A stretch of 64,000 bases of DNA from assembly GCA_963720515.1 (NCBI GenBank), contig OY970397.1, positions 868,001-932,000 of the forward strand, read 5' to 3'. The notes beneath the pieces were generated by a model. The model worked only from the letters and a program-made list of their open reading frames with translations, was not told the origin of the DNA and made no database searches. The DNA comes from G963720515 sp963720515 (GTDB lineage: Bacteria; Actinomycetota; Thermoleophilia; Gaiellales; Gaiellaceae). The translations under genes were made by a program, and so were the position numbers. Positions 1 through 8,875 of the stretch are shown in pieces. The stretch's first letter is position 1. The number at the start of each line of letters is the position of its first letter.

Positions 1-1
1 G

Positions 2-520
2 CTCGGGTTCAACGCCGTGATGTTCGTGGACGTGGGCCGCGTGGACGCCGGTGACCCGGAGTACCTGACGTGGGAGGAGCTCGAGACACTGCAGGCGAGC
101 GGCCGCTGGGACCTCCAGCTCCACTCGGGCAAGGGCCACAAGCAGATCCAGTACGGGCCGCGGCCCGACGACGTCGGCCCCTACTACGCCTACGAGGAGC
201 CGGGCGAAGATCTCGACGAGTGGCGCGACCGCGTGCGGTCGGATATCGAGTGGGGCGGCCAGACGCTCTCCGACCACGTCCCGACGTACGAGCCAGTCGC
301 CTTCGCGCCCCCGTACGGCAGCTACGGCCAGGACGGCACGAATGACGCGCGGATCCCGGACGATCTGCTCGCCTGGCTGACGGAGCGGTTCGACGCGGTC
401 TTCACCCAGGACGTGAGTACGTGGGCCCGGTCCGGCAGCACGCAGCCGCTCGGCCGCTTCCAGGTCACGCGTAAGGTCACCGGAGGCGAGCTCCACGACA
501 AGCTGCTCTCGGGCCCGTAG
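2..520 (+). CDS. polysaccharide deacetylase, C-terminal part (cut by window edge)
   Basis: The reading frame is open from the first bases, so the gene begins before the window and only about 172 residues are visible. LHSGKGH fits a NodB-type metal-binding segment, and FAPPYGSYGQDG fits the APPYG motif that shapes the active-site groove in this family. These enzymes remove N- or O-acetyl groups from extracellular polysaccharides or peptidoglycan. The visible ATG at position 17 lies inside the fold and is not the real start. The metal-binding Asp-Asp motif would lie upstream and cannot be checked. Confidence 0.72.
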   Translation, partial: LGFNAVMFVDVGRVDAGDPEYLTWEELETLQASGRWDLQLHSGKGHKQIQYGPRPDDVGPYYAYEEPGEDLDEWRDRVRSDIEWGGQTLSDHVPTYEPVAFAPPYGSYGQDGTNDARIPDDLLAWLTERFDAVFTQDVSTWARSGSTQPLGRFQVTRKVTGGELHDKLLSGP

Positions 521-600
521 GATCTGCCGCACAACGCCGCCGCCCACTCAGGCCCCGCCCGCGCAACTGCGCGACCGTCGCGTCCCGATCCGGCGTCCGG

Positions 601-1290
601 CTACGCCGGAGGGAGCTCGCGCCCCGCGAACACGACAGTGTCGGCCGGCTCCAGGACGTAGAGGCGCGATCGAGCCAGGATGGAGTTCGTCGGGATGAGG
701 CGGGACGTCTTCGGGACCCTGATCGATGTCCCCAGCCTGCTGCGGATCCGGAACCCCGCGAGCGCGGCGAGGTTCGCCATCACCGGCGTCGTGAAGCTGT
801 TGAGATGCCCTTCCGGGTCAGGCATCCGGAACAGCTCCCTGGCGACCTCGACCCAGCTGTAGGGGCTCGGAACGGAAGCGACGACTCGGCCGTCCTCTGC
901 GAGTACCCGCCGCATCTCCTCGAGGAGCGTGAGCGGCGTGACGAGATGCTCGAGCAGCTCGAGGCAGAACACGCAGTCGAAGGCGCCGTCCGGAAACGGC
1001 AGCCGGTCGTTCCCGTCCGCAGCACGGACGTCGAAACCGGCCTCCTGCGCGAGCGCCACGTTCTCCGGGCTCAGATCGACGCCCGTGTACTCGACGTCCA
1101 GGCCGAGGTCGCGCGCGGACTGCCCTAGACCGCCGCGCTTCGCGCCGACGTCGAGCACCTTCTCCCCCGCTCCGAGCTCGGCAGCCCGCAGAGCCTTGCG
1201 GAACCGGAGGAGGGCCTCGGGGTCCCGCTCCGGCTCCTCTCCCGCCCGGAGGTCGTAGAACGCCCTCAGCCTGGCTTCCGACTTCGACAC
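601..1290 (-). CDS. class I SAM-dependent methyltransferase
   Basis: This is a 229-residue protein starting at GTG. Motif I is VLDVGAKRGGLG, followed by the acidic ribose-binding strand YTGVDLSPENV, then GNDRLPFPDGAFDCVF and LELLEHL, the standard order of a Rossmann-type methyltransferase (Methyltransf_11/25). The second Gly of the usual GxGxG is replaced by the KRG insert. The substrate cannot be told. It converges on the deacetylase gene upstream, with an 80-base gap that holds no clear terminator. Confidence 0.75.
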   Translation of the reverse strand: MSKSEARLRAFYDLRAGEEPERDPEALLRFRKALRAAELGAGEKVLDVGAKRGGLGQSARDLGLDVEYTGVDLSPENVALAQEAGFDVRAADGNDRLPFPDGAFDCVFCLELLEHLVTPLTLLEEMRRVLAEDGRVVASVPSPYSWVEVARELFRMPDPEGHLNSFTTPVMANLAALAGFRIRSRLGTSIRVPKTSRLIPTNSILARSRLYVLEPADTVVFAGRELPPA

Positions 1291-1358
1291 GGCCGTGTCC
1301 TCGTCGCCCCCTGGATGACGCCGCGATGCTATCGCGCCGCGAACACCGGTGAGCGCCA

Positions 1359-1384
1359 GGCTCAGGTGGCGACGCGGCCGCGGC
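1359..1384. repeat. 26-bp direct repeat, copy 1
   Basis: These 26 bases are identical to positions 2231-2256 in the same orientation. The second copy is the last codons and stop of the ABC permease gene; this copy is non-coding, just past the 3' end of the methyltransferase gene. Weaker similarity seems to continue for about 30 bases, so this may be a remnant of a second permease 3' end. Confidence 0.8.
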
Positions 1385-1403
1385 CGCCAGGCGGTCGATG
1401 CCG

Positions 1404-2193
1404 TCAGCGGCGGCTCCCGAGCACGAGCAGGTACTCCCGCGTGTGGGCGATCTTGCCGTCCTTCTCGTAGTTCGTCTCGAAGAAGTCGATCCAGTCCCGG
1501 TGCAGGTCCTCGCGCCGGTCGCCCAGTGTGTCGGCCAAGGTCTTCGTCGGGCCGTAGCTCGTCGAGAAGAGCTCCCAGTACGCCTCCGCGGTCGGCAGCG
1601 TCAGGGTCGAGACGTGCTCCTCGATGTCGAGCTCGAACGAGTCACCGAGCAGCTCGCGGACACGACTCTCGTCGCCCCAGTCGAACGGGCTGCTGGGCGG
1701 CGGAGCGGGCTGGTACGGCGCCATCATCTTGAACATCCGCGCGAGCCCGCCCGTGGGAGTCCAGTTGGCGAGCGCGACGCGGCCTCCCGGCGCGGTCACG
1801 CGCGCGAGCTCTCGGGCGACGGCCTCGTGATCGGGCGCGAACATGATCCCGCAGGCCGACGAGACCTTGTCGAAGCTCGCGTCGTCCAGCGCAAGCTGCT
1901 CGGCGTCGCCGACCGCGTACTCGATGTCGAGCCCGCGCTCTGACGGCACGCTCCTTGGCCGTGTCGATCAGCACAGGCGCGAGATCGATCCCGGTCACGT
2001 CCGCGCCGTTGGCGGCGGCGGCCTCGGCGACCGCGCCCGTGCCGCACGCAAGGTCGAGCCAGCGGTCGCCCGACTGCGGCGCCAGCCGCTCGATCACGTT
2101 CTCGTGGATGTCGGTGAGCGTCTCGGTGATCCGCTGGTAGGGCCCGTTGCCCCACATCACGCTCTGTCGCTGCTTGAGCTCCTCGTACGCCAT
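1404..2193 (-). CDS. SAM-dependent methyltransferase, frameshifted
   Basis: The N-terminal half reads MAYEELKQRQSVMWG, then motif I WLDLACGTGAVAE and GIDLAPVLIDTAKERA. After that the frame shifts and the C-terminal half (GLDIEYAVGDAEQLALDDAS, then FDKVSSACGIMF) continues in another frame. The junction is at about 1943-1952; removing one base gives the expected KERASERGLDIEY. The joined product would be about 262 residues, a UbiE/COQ5-like small-molecule methyltransferase. It is either an indel in the sequence or a recent pseudogene. A 26-bp direct repeat flanks the gene on both sides. Confidence 0.72.
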
Positions 2194-2230
2194 TCCGTCT
2201 CCTTTGCGCTCTAGATTGGGCCCATAACGC

Positions 2231-2256
2231 GGCTCAGGTGGCGACGCGGCCGCGGC
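2231..2256. repeat. 26-bp direct repeat, copy 2 (3' end of permease gene)
   Basis: Identical to 1359-1384. The two copies bracket the methyltransferase gene at 1404-2193. This copy includes the TGA stop and final codons of the permease. Confidence 0.8.
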
Positions 2257-3532
2257 GCGAGAGTGCGTCGATCGTCACGGCGGCGAGCAGGACGAGCGCC
2301 GTGACCATGTACTTCGAGGCCGCGGTGAAGCCCAGGAGGCCCATGCCGTTGTCGATCCCGGCGATCACGATCCCGCCGAGCACGCCGTGGATCGCCTTGC
2401 CGCGCCCGCCGAAGAGGCTCGTGCCGCCGATGACGGCCGCGGCCACGGCGTAGAGGACGAGCGTGCCGCCGTCGATCGACGTCGAGATCGAGCGGAGGCG
2501 CGAGGCGTACACGATCCCGGCGATCCCGGCCGTGAGGCTGCACAGCATGAACGCGATCGTCCGGACCCGGACGAGGTTGACACCGGCGCGCCGCGCGGCC
2601 TCGGCGTTGCCGCCGATCGCGTAGAAGTAGCGCCCGAGCTTCGTTCGTCCGAGCAGGATCGTCCACAGGACGAGGACGCCGACGACGAGGAGCACCACGT
2701 ACGGCACGCCCTGGATCGGGACGAGCACGCCGCGATCCGCGTTGCAGATGAGGACGAGCGCGATGCCGCCGGCGAGCGCGCCGGCGATCTTGAGGAGCGT
2801 GATCGTCGGCGGCGGCGCGACGAGCCCGGCCTTGCGGCGCTTCATGTCGCGGCGAAAGAGCAGCGCGCCGAAGAGCGCGACGAGCACGAGCATCAGGATC
2901 CAGCCGGCGAGCGGGCTCAGGTTGGCGCTCGCGATGTCGTTGATCTGCGCGTCGTTGATCGGGATGGTCCCGCCGTTGCCGAGGATCTTCAGCAGCACCC
3001 CTTGCCAGAAGAGGAGCCCGGCGAGCGTGACGACGAACGAGGGCAGCCCGATGATCGTGATGATCGAGCCCTGCAGCAGGCCGATGCCCGCGCACGCTAC
3101 GAGGGCCGCCGCGATCGCAGCCCACCACGGCCAGTCGTGCGCCGGACCCGCGAGGTCGGCCATGGTCACTGCGCCGATCGCGGCGACGAAGCCGATCGAC
3201 AGGTCGATCTCGCCGAGGACGAGGACGAACACCTCGCCCATCGCGAGCAGGCTGAAGACCGCGGCCTGGACGAGCAGGTTGACGAGGTTCCCCGTGGTCA
3301 GGAACTTCGAGTCGAGCGACTGGAACAGGATCGAGATGAGGATCAGCCCGGCGACGACCGGCAGGACCCCGCTCTCCCCCGCCTTGATCCGAGCGATTCC
3401 GCTGCGGAAGTACTCGCCTACGGATCCGGCAGTGAGCTCGGCCGGCACCGCGAGCTCGGCCTGCCGCGCTGCGATCTCCGTCTGCGCGACCTCCTCCTCG
3501 GCCGGGGTCACGGGCTCGTCGACCTTAGCCAT
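2234..3532 (-). CDS. sugar ABC transporter permease (XylH/RbsC type)
   Basis: This 432-residue integral membrane protein has a charged N-terminal cytoplasmic segment of about 55 residues (MAKVDEPVTPAEEEVAQ) followed by roughly ten hydrophobic segments. The family motif GEIDLSIGFVAAIGAV and the late segment GGTSLFGGRGKAIHGVLGG mark BPD_transp_2 permeases for monosaccharides. The ATG overlaps the stop of the ATPase gene as ATGA, so the two are translationally coupled. The gene is last in the operon: binding protein, ATPase, permease. The C-terminal codons are duplicated downstream as a direct repeat. Confidence 0.88.
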   Translation of the reverse strand: MAKVDEPVTPAEEEVAQTEIAARQAELAVPAELTAGSVGEYFRSGIARIKAGESGVLPVVAGLILISILFQSLDSKFLTTGNLVNLLVQAAVFSLLAMGEVFVLVLGEIDLSIGFVAAIGAVTMADLAGPAHDWPWWAAIAAALVACAGIGLLQGSIITIIGLPSFVVTLAGLLFWQGVLLKILGNGGTIPINDAQINDIASANLSPLAGWILMLVLVALFGALLFRRDMKRRKAGLVAPPPTITLLKIAGALAGGIALVLICNADRGVLVPIQGVPYVVLLVVGVLVLWTILLGRTKLGRYFYAIGGNAEAARRAGVNLVRVRTIAFMLCSLTAGIAGIVYASRLRSISTSIDGGTLVLYAVAAAVIGGTSLFGGRGKAIHGVLGGIVIAGIDNGMGLLGFTAASKYMVTALVLLAAVTIDALSRRGRVAT

Positions 3533-4329
3533 CAGGCGTCCGCCTCCTCCGCGCGCGCCGCGTGCTCGGGCATGCGGTCCGAGGCGCCGGTCGTCATGAG
3601 ATCGACCGCGATCTGCCGGTCGAGCTCGCTGGCAGGACGCAGCGCGACGACCCGACCGAGGTACAGCACGATGATCCGGTCGGCCACCTCGAAGACGTCG
3701 TTCATGTTGTGCGAGACGATCAGCGCGGCGTGGCCCTGCTCCGCGAGCCGGCGCGTGAGGTCGAGGACGCCCCGCGTCTGCGCGACGCCGAGCGCGGCGG
3801 TCGGCTCGTCCATGATCACGAGCTTCGTGTCCCAGAGCACGGCCTTCGCGATCGCCACGGACTGCCGCTGGCCGCCGGAGAGCGAGGCGACCGGCTGCCG
3901 GATCGAGCGCACGGTCGTCACGGCGAGGCTCGTGAGCGTCTCCCGGGCGGCCGTCTCCATCGACTCCTCGTCGAGGAGGAACGCGCTCCCGCGCTCCCGC
4001 CCGAGGAACATGTTCTGGACGATGTCCAGGTTGTTGCAGAGCGCGAGATCCTGGTAGACGGTCTCGATTCCCAGGGCCGCGGCCTCGCGCGGCGTGCGGA
4101 GCTTCACCGGCTGGCCCTCCCAGAAGATCTGGCCGTGCTCGGGCGCGTGGATCCCGGAGATGCACTTGATGAGCACGGACTTGCCGGCGCCGTTGTCGCC
4201 GATGAGCGCCGTGACCTCCCCGGCGCGGACCTCGAGATCCACGTCGGTGAGCGCCTGCACGGGGCCGAAGTTCTTCGACACGCCGCGAAGGCGAAGGAGA
4301 GGCTCGGCGCCGTTTCCGCTGCTCGTCAT
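3532..4329 (-). CDS. sugar ABC transporter ATP-binding protein
   Basis: This is a 265-residue single nucleotide-binding domain: Walker A GDNGAGKS, signature LSGGQRQSVAIA, Walker B LVIMDEPTAAL and switch His in IVSHNMND. RbsA/XylG proteins of enterobacteria carry two such domains (about 500 residues); this one has one and would act as a homodimer. I chose the ATG at 4329 because GAAGGGA precedes it by a suitable distance; longer in-frame sequence upstream is low-complexity read-through. The stop overlaps the permease start. Confidence 0.9.
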   Translation of the reverse strand: MTSSGNGAEPLLRLRGVSKNFGPVQALTDVDLEVRAGEVTALIGDNGAGKSVLIKCISGIHAPEHGQIFWEGQPVKLRTPREAAALGIETVYQDLALCNNLDIVQNMFLGRERGSAFLLDEESMETAARETLTSLAVTTVRSIRQPVASLSGGQRQSVAIAKAVLWDTKLVIMDEPTAALGVAQTRGVLDLTRRLAEQGHAALIVSHNMNDVFEVADRIIVLYLGRVVALRPASELDRQIAVDLMTTGASDRMPEHAARAEEADA

Positions 4330-4359
4330 CGCGTCCCTTCCGGCTCGGGGACGTGCCGG

Positions 4360-4389
4360 GGCGCCGGGCCCCCGAAGAGGCCCGGCGCC
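4360..4389 (-). terminator. intercistronic stem-loop after the sugar-binding protein gene
   Basis: Two perfect 11-base arms (GGCGCCGGGCC and its complement) enclose an 8-base loop between the binding-protein stop and the ATPase start. There is no U-tract on the transcript, so it more likely attenuates or protects the 3' end of the binding-protein message, giving more binding protein than ATPase. Confidence 0.55.
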
Positions 4390-4399
4390 GTCCGACCGC

Positions 4400-5626
4400 C
4401 TATCTGCCGCTGATTCCGGCCTCCTGGCACTTGCTGGCGAGGGCGCCCGCACAGAGGTCGGAGGTCTTGATCGCGCCATCCGCCACGACCGTGTCGGCCA
4501 TGTTGTCGGTCGTCACCCAGATGGGCGTGGTGTAGACGGACTTGATGTCCGCGTTCAGCTCCGTGTCCTTCGTCGTCGCGTTGACGAGCGAGGTGGGCGG
4601 CGTCGCGCCGGCCCGCAGGTAAAGCGCGAGCGCCGCGGCCGCCTGCGCCTCGAGGTAGATCGGCTTGTAGACGGTGCCGCACTGGAAGCCCTTGAGGATG
4701 TTCTGGAGGCCCGACGGGGACGCGTCCTGACCGGTGGTCGGGAACGTGTTCGGCGGGATCTTGTTCTTCTGGAGCACCGCGATGACCGCGTTCGCGTTGT
4801 CGTCGTTCGGAGTCACGACCGCGTTGATGTTCGGGTGCGCGGTGAACTGCTGCTCGAACGTCGTCGCCGCCGTCGCGGGATCCCACGTTCCGGGCGGCTC
4901 GCCGACCTTCGTGTACGAGCCGTCGTCGAACTTGGGCTGCAGCACCTCGTTGTAGCCCTGCGCGAAGAGCTTCGCATTGTTGTCGGTCGGGTCGCCGTCC
5001 ATGATCAGGATGTTCGGCTTCGAGACCTTCCAGGCGTCGATGCAGTCCACCTCGCCCTGGCCGATCAGCCCGCCGACCTTCACGTTGTCGAAGCTGACGT
5101 AGTAGCGATCCTCCGGACCGCCGGTCACGAGGCGGTCGTAATCGATCACCTTGACGCCCTTGGAAACCGCGTTCGACTCGATGGCCGCGCCCGAGCCCGG
5201 ATCGAGCGGGTCAATCAGGAGCACCGACGCGCCCGCGGTGATGTCCGCCTCGGCCTGCTGCTGCATCGTGGCCGCGCTGCCCTGCGCGTTGTCGATCTTG
5301 AACTGGTCGGACGAGAGCCCGGCGGCCTCGAACGCCTGCTTGAGATACGGCGCGTCGTACTGCACGTAGCGCGCCGACGTGGTCGTGTCGGGGAGCAGGA
5401 CGCCGATCAGGCCCTTGCCCTGCTTCGCGATGTCCGTGAGCTTCTTCATCTCGGAGAAGTCCGCGGTGAACGCAGCGGCGTCGATCTCCGGAACGGCGGC
5501 GGTGCCGCCGGTGCCCGTGGGCGAGGCGCCTTCGGTCGAGTTGTTGTCGCTGCCGCAGCCGGCGACCAGTGCCAGCGCGGTGCTCGCGAGACCCACGATC
5601 GCGAGCCGTCTCCAAGATGTGCGCAT
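4400..5626 (-). CDS. sugar ABC transporter substrate-binding lipoprotein (XylF-like)
   Basis: This is a 408-residue protein. MRTSWRRLAIVGLASTALAL followed by VAGC is a lipoprotein signal peptide, so the product is anchored outside the membrane. The rest is a type-I periplasmic-binding fold: GLIGVLLPDTTTSARY, an Asp-rich sugar pocket at LLIDPLDPGSG, VIDYDRLVTGG, and NAVVTPNDDNANAV late in the protein. This resembles xylose-binding proteins, but the sugar is not proven. The ATG at 5626 has AAGGGAG upstream. It is first in the operon, divergent from an acetyltransferase gene 53 bases away. Confidence 0.88.
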   Translation of the reverse strand: MRTSWRRLAIVGLASTALALVAGCGSDNNSTEGASPTGTGGTAAVPEIDAAAFTADFSEMKKLTDIAKQGKGLIGVLLPDTTTSARYVQYDAPYLKQAFEAAGLSSDQFKIDNAQGSAATMQQQAEADITAGASVLLIDPLDPGSGAAIESNAVSKGVKVIDYDRLVTGGPEDRYYVSFDNVKVGGLIGQGEVDCIDAWKVSKPNILIMDGDPTDNNAKLFAQGYNEVLQPKFDDGSYTKVGEPPGTWDPATAATTFEQQFTAHPNINAVVTPNDDNANAVIAVLQKNKIPPNTFPTTGQDASPSGLQNILKGFQCGTVYKPIYLEAQAAAALALYLRAGATPPTSLVNATTKDTELNADIKSVYTTPIWVTTDNMADTVVADGAIKTSDLCAGALASKCQEAGISGR

Positions 5627-5679
5627 GCTTGCTCCCTTCACTAGCGGCCAGGGGCGACGAGGACACAATACTCCTGCCC

Positions 5680-6186
5680 ATGAGCCCGATGAAACCGACC
5701 ATCCGTTCTTGTCGTGACGACGAGCACAAGACGATCCTCGCGATCGTCAACGCCGCCGCCGAGGCCTACCGCGGCGTGATCCCGGACGACCGCTGGCACG
5801 AGCCGTACATGGACGCGCGCGAGCTCGAGGAGGAGCTCGCGGCGGGGGTCGAGTTCTGGGGCTACGAGGCAGACGGGGAGCTCGTCGGCGTGATGGGCAT
5901 CCAGGCGATGGACGACGTCGACCTGATCCGGCACGCGTACGTGCTGCCCGAGCGGCAGGGCGAGGGCATCGGCCGCGCGCTCCTCGAGCACCTGCGGGGA
6001 ACGACCTCCCGACGCATCCTGATCGGCACCTGGGCCGCGGCCGAGTGGGCGATCCGCTTCTACGAGCGCAACGGCTTCGCGCTGGTCTCGCACGAGCGGA
6101 AGACCGAGCTGCTCCGGCGGTACTGGAACATCCCGGACCGCCAGATCGAGACGTCGGTCGTGCTGGCCAATCCGCCGATCGACTAG
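5680..6186 (+). CDS. GNAT family N-acetyltransferase
   Basis: This 168-residue protein has the acetyl-CoA pyrophosphate-binding loop RQGEGIGRALLEHL after strand IRHAYVLPE, and the late GNAT features TWAAAEWAIRFYERNGF. It starts at MSPMKPTIRSC; a second ATG three codons in is equally possible. The acyl acceptor is unknown. The stop codon overlaps the stop of the convergent phospholipase-D gene by a few bases. Confidence 0.85.
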   Translation: MSPMKPTIRSCRDDEHKTILAIVNAAAEAYRGVIPDDRWHEPYMDARELEEELAAGVEFWGYEADGELVGVMGIQAMDDVDLIRHAYVLPERQGEGIGRALLEHLRGTTSRRILIGTWAAAEWAIRFYERNGFALVSHERKTELLRRYWNIPDRQIETSVVLANPPID

Positions 6187-7422
6187 AGCAGCGGCGAGAC
6201 CGCCGCGAGCGCCGCGGCCCGCGCCCGCTCCTTCGCTCCGCTCAGCGGCCGGCCCGGCGTCGACACCGCCTCCGCGGGCGCGCTGAACCGCTCGTCGAAC
6301 TGGGCCGCGACGGCGGGCGAGTGAAGCTGGAGGTCGATTTCGAAGAAGCGCTTCAGGCTCCAGGCCTCGAGGTTGCACGTCCCCGCCAGGAGCTCTCGGC
6401 CGTCGCGCACGAACGCCTTCGCGTGCAGCATGGTCGGGTACTCGAGGATGCGCACGCCGGCGTCCAGGAGCTTCGCGTGGTGGTGCTGCTGCGCCCCGGC
6501 GCACGCCCAGTTGTTCGCGTTCGCCGGCACGAACAGGCGCACGCGGACGCCGCGGCGGGCCGCCCGTTCGATGCGCCGGATCATCCCGCGGTCGGTGACG
6601 TAGGGGTTGACGACGTCCAGCGTCTCGGTCGCGCCGTCGAGCAGGCGCGCGATCGCGTCCGTGATCGGCCGGTACCGCCCCGGAGCGTTGTGCAGGACGC
6701 GCGCAGGAATCGGGTCGGCACCGCTGTCCAAGGAAGGGAAGAAGACGTCGAGCTCCGCCGGGGCGATCTCGCCGCCGAGCCAGTGGAGGCTCGCGAGGAA
6801 GACCAGCTGAAGCTGCGCGACCACCGGGCCTTCCACCCTGACGAAGAGATCGTGGAAGCGACCGTCCTGGAAGTGGTCCTCGATCCCGGCGCCTCCGACC
6901 CAGCCGATCCGGCCGTCGAGGATCGCGACCTTGCGGTGGTCGATGTGTCCGAGCCCGCGGAGGTTCCAGTCGCGTCGCTCCGCCGCCGCCGAGAGGCCCG
7001 GCGGGCACCCGCGGACGGGTCGCGCGCACGACGCAGACCTGGATGCCCGCGGCCGTGAGCCGGTCGTAGAACGCCCGTGACCCGCCTTCCGGGTCGGAGC
7101 CCTGCCGGTCGACGACGAGCCGGACGCTGACGCCCTCCGCGGCCTTCGCGACGAGCGCGTCGGCGAACTGGTCTCCGACGGTGCCGGGCCGAAACCCGAA
7201 CTGGTTGATGTGCACGGAGGACGAGGCCGCGGCGATGTCCTCGAGCAACCGCGGGTAGAACGAGCGGCCCTCGACGAGCACCTCCGCGGACGACGCGCTG
7301 CTCTCGCCGAACGCGAGTGCGAGCGCGCCCCGGCTCGGAGGACCGGCGAGGAGCCGCTCGGCGTGCTCCTTGATGGCCTCGTCGGGCACCGCGGGCGGCG
7401 GGGTCGGCGTCACGGACCGCAT
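6183..7422 (-). CDS. phospholipase D / cardiolipin synthase-like protein, frameshifted
   Basis: Two HKD catalytic motifs are present: HRKVAILDG (first) and HAKAFVRDG (second, followed by GTCN). The N-terminal 130 codons (from MRSVTPTPPP to about IQVCVVRAT) are in one frame, and everything from RRDWNLRGLGHIDHRK on is in another. The junction is in a GC-rich run near 6985-7005. With one base corrected the protein is about 412 residues, a normal length for bacterial PLD-family phosphatidyltransferases. All catalytic residues survive, so an indel artefact is plausible. There is no obvious N-terminal membrane anchor. Confidence 0.75.
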
Positions 7423-7493
7423 CTTCGGTGAACCGCGCCAGAGAGGCCAGCCTCAACGGTCACGTCCGAGCGACGCGCAAGGATCGAGACCTG

Positions 7494-8225
7494 ATGGGCG
7501 AGGCCTTCGTCTGGGGTGTGGTCGGGGGCTCCTCGCTCGTGATCGGCGGGCTGCTCGCGCTCAGGGTTCGCATGACCCGGCGTTTGCTCGGCCTGATCAT
7601 GGCCTTCGGTGCGGGGGTTCTTCTGAGCGCGGTCGCCTACGAGCTCGTCCAGGAGGCGTTCGAAACCTCGGCCGGGGACGGCGGGATCGCGCTCGGGCTG
7701 TTCGCAGGTTCGTCCGTCTTCTTCGCGGCCGAGGTGCTGATCGACCGGCTGGGAACCGGTCGTCGAACAGGAGCGGCCGCGACGCCGGCGGGGATCGCGG
7801 GGCGGGCAATCGTCCTCGGGATCATCCTCGACGGGATTCCCGAGTCGCTCGTCCTCGGCCTGACTGTGCTGGAGGCCGGAACGGTCAGCGTCGCGTTCCT
7901 CGTCGCCGTCTTCCTCGCCAACCTTCCCGAGGCGATCGCGGCGACGACGGCCCTCTCCCGAGCCGGTCGCACCGGCACCCGGATCATGCGGTTCTGGGTG
8001 CTCGTGACCCTGGGCTTCGGCGTGGCGTCTCTCGCGGGCTACGTGCTGCTGGACGGCGCCTCGCCCCGAACGGTCGCCATCGTGCTCGCGTTCGCCGGCG
8101 GCGCGGTCCTGACGATGCTCGCCAACACGATGATGCCGGAGGCCCTCCATTACGGCGGCAAGCTGGCGGGCCTTCTCACGACGCTCGGCTTCGCGCTCGC
8201 GTTCGCGATAAGCGCCCTCGACTAG
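7494..8225 (+). CDS. ZIP-family-like membrane protein (metal transporter)
   Basis: This is a 243-residue protein with about eight hydrophobic segments in ZIP order. LGLIMAFGAGVLLSAVAYEL is followed by a loop, then GIILDGIPESLVLGL and FLANLPEAIAATT. In canonical ZIP transporters these last two segments carry HNxPEG-type metal ligands; here the His positions are Asp and Ala/Asn while the Pro-Glu pair is kept in both. Metal transport is therefore uncertain. The start is ATG 7494; a GTG at 7428 would add 22 unlikely residues. Its end overlaps the stop of the convergent response-regulator gene. Confidence 0.75.
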   Translation: MGEAFVWGVVGGSSLVIGGLLALRVRMTRRLLGLIMAFGAGVLLSAVAYELVQEAFETSAGDGGIALGLFAGSSVFFAAEVLIDRLGTGRRTGAAATPAGIAGRAIVLGIILDGIPESLVLGLTVLEAGTVSVAFLVAVFLANLPEAIAATTALSRAGRTGTRIMRFWVLVTLGFGVASLAGYVLLDGASPRTVAIVLAFAGGAVLTMLANTMMPEALHYGGKLAGLLTTLGFALAFAISALD

Positions 8226-8875
8226 CCGGCCGCCGGGCGCAGGTAGGCGAGCACCGCCAGCACCCGGCGGTGGTCGTCCGGCGACTGCTGCAGGCCGAGC
8301 TTCCGGAAGATCTGGCGCACGTTCGCCTCGACCGTCTTCGGGCTCAGGAAGAGCGCCTGGCAGATCGCCCCGTTCGAGCGCCCCTCGGCCATGAGGCCGA
8401 GCACCTCGCGCTCGCGCTCGGTCAGCTCGTCGAGCGGCCCCTGCTCGCGCGGGCGCTTGAGGAGCCGGGACACGATCGTCGGGTCGATGACGCACTCGCC
8501 CTCGTCGATCCGCTTGAGGGCGTCCGCCAGCACGGCGATGTCCGAGACGCGGTCCTTGAGCAGGTAGCCGATGCGGTCGGGCGTCTCCTCGAGCAGCCGC
8601 AACGCGTAGCTCGACTCGAGGTACTGCGAGAGCACGAGCACGCCGACCTGCGGATGCGCGCGGCGGATCTCCTGCGCCGCGACGATCCCCTCGTCCGTGT
8701 GCGTCGGCGGCATCTTGATGTCGACGATCGCGACGTCGGGACGGGTGAGCTCGACGCGGCGCAGAAGCTCGGGCGCGTTCTCCGCCTTCCCCACCACGTC
8801 GAAGCCGGCGTCGGCGAGGAGGCGCACGAGCCCCTCGCGCAGGAGCATGGAATCGTCGGCGACGACTAGCCGCAT
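8222..8875 (-). CDS. NarL/FixJ-type response regulator (RR1)
   Basis: This 217-residue protein has a receiver domain with acidic pair VVADDS, phospho-acceptor Asp52 in AIVDIKMPP, a Thr/Ser switch near VLVLSQY and Lys in YLLKDR. It is followed by a LuxR-type HTH, LTEREREVLGLMAEGRSN to SPKTVEANVRQIFRKLGL. It is a DNA-binding regulator controlled by phosphorylation. The ATG overlaps the end of the kinase gene by 10 bases, so the two are co-translated. It probably acts with kinase HK1, and perhaps with HK2. Confidence 0.92.
   Translation of the reverse strand: MRLVVADDSMLLREGLVRLLADAGFDVVGKAENAPELLRRVELTRPDVAIVDIKMPPTHTDEGIVAAQEIRRAHPQVGVLVLSQYLESSYALRLLEETPDRIGYLLKDRVSDIAVLADALKRIDEGECVIDPTIVSRLLKRPREQGPLDELTEREREVLGLMAEGRSNGAICQALFLSPKTVEANVRQIFRKLGLQQSPDDHRRVLAVLAYLRPAAG

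Noticed and set aside
2387..4057. Long plus-strand frame opposite the sugar transporter
   Set aside because: Asp/Arg/His-rich translation without motifs; a shadow of the permease and ATPase genes.
5641..7422. 593-codon frame covering the phospholipase-D region
   Set aside because: Only the first about 130 codons are PLD-like. The rest is Arg/Gly/Pro-rich read-through caused by a frameshift.
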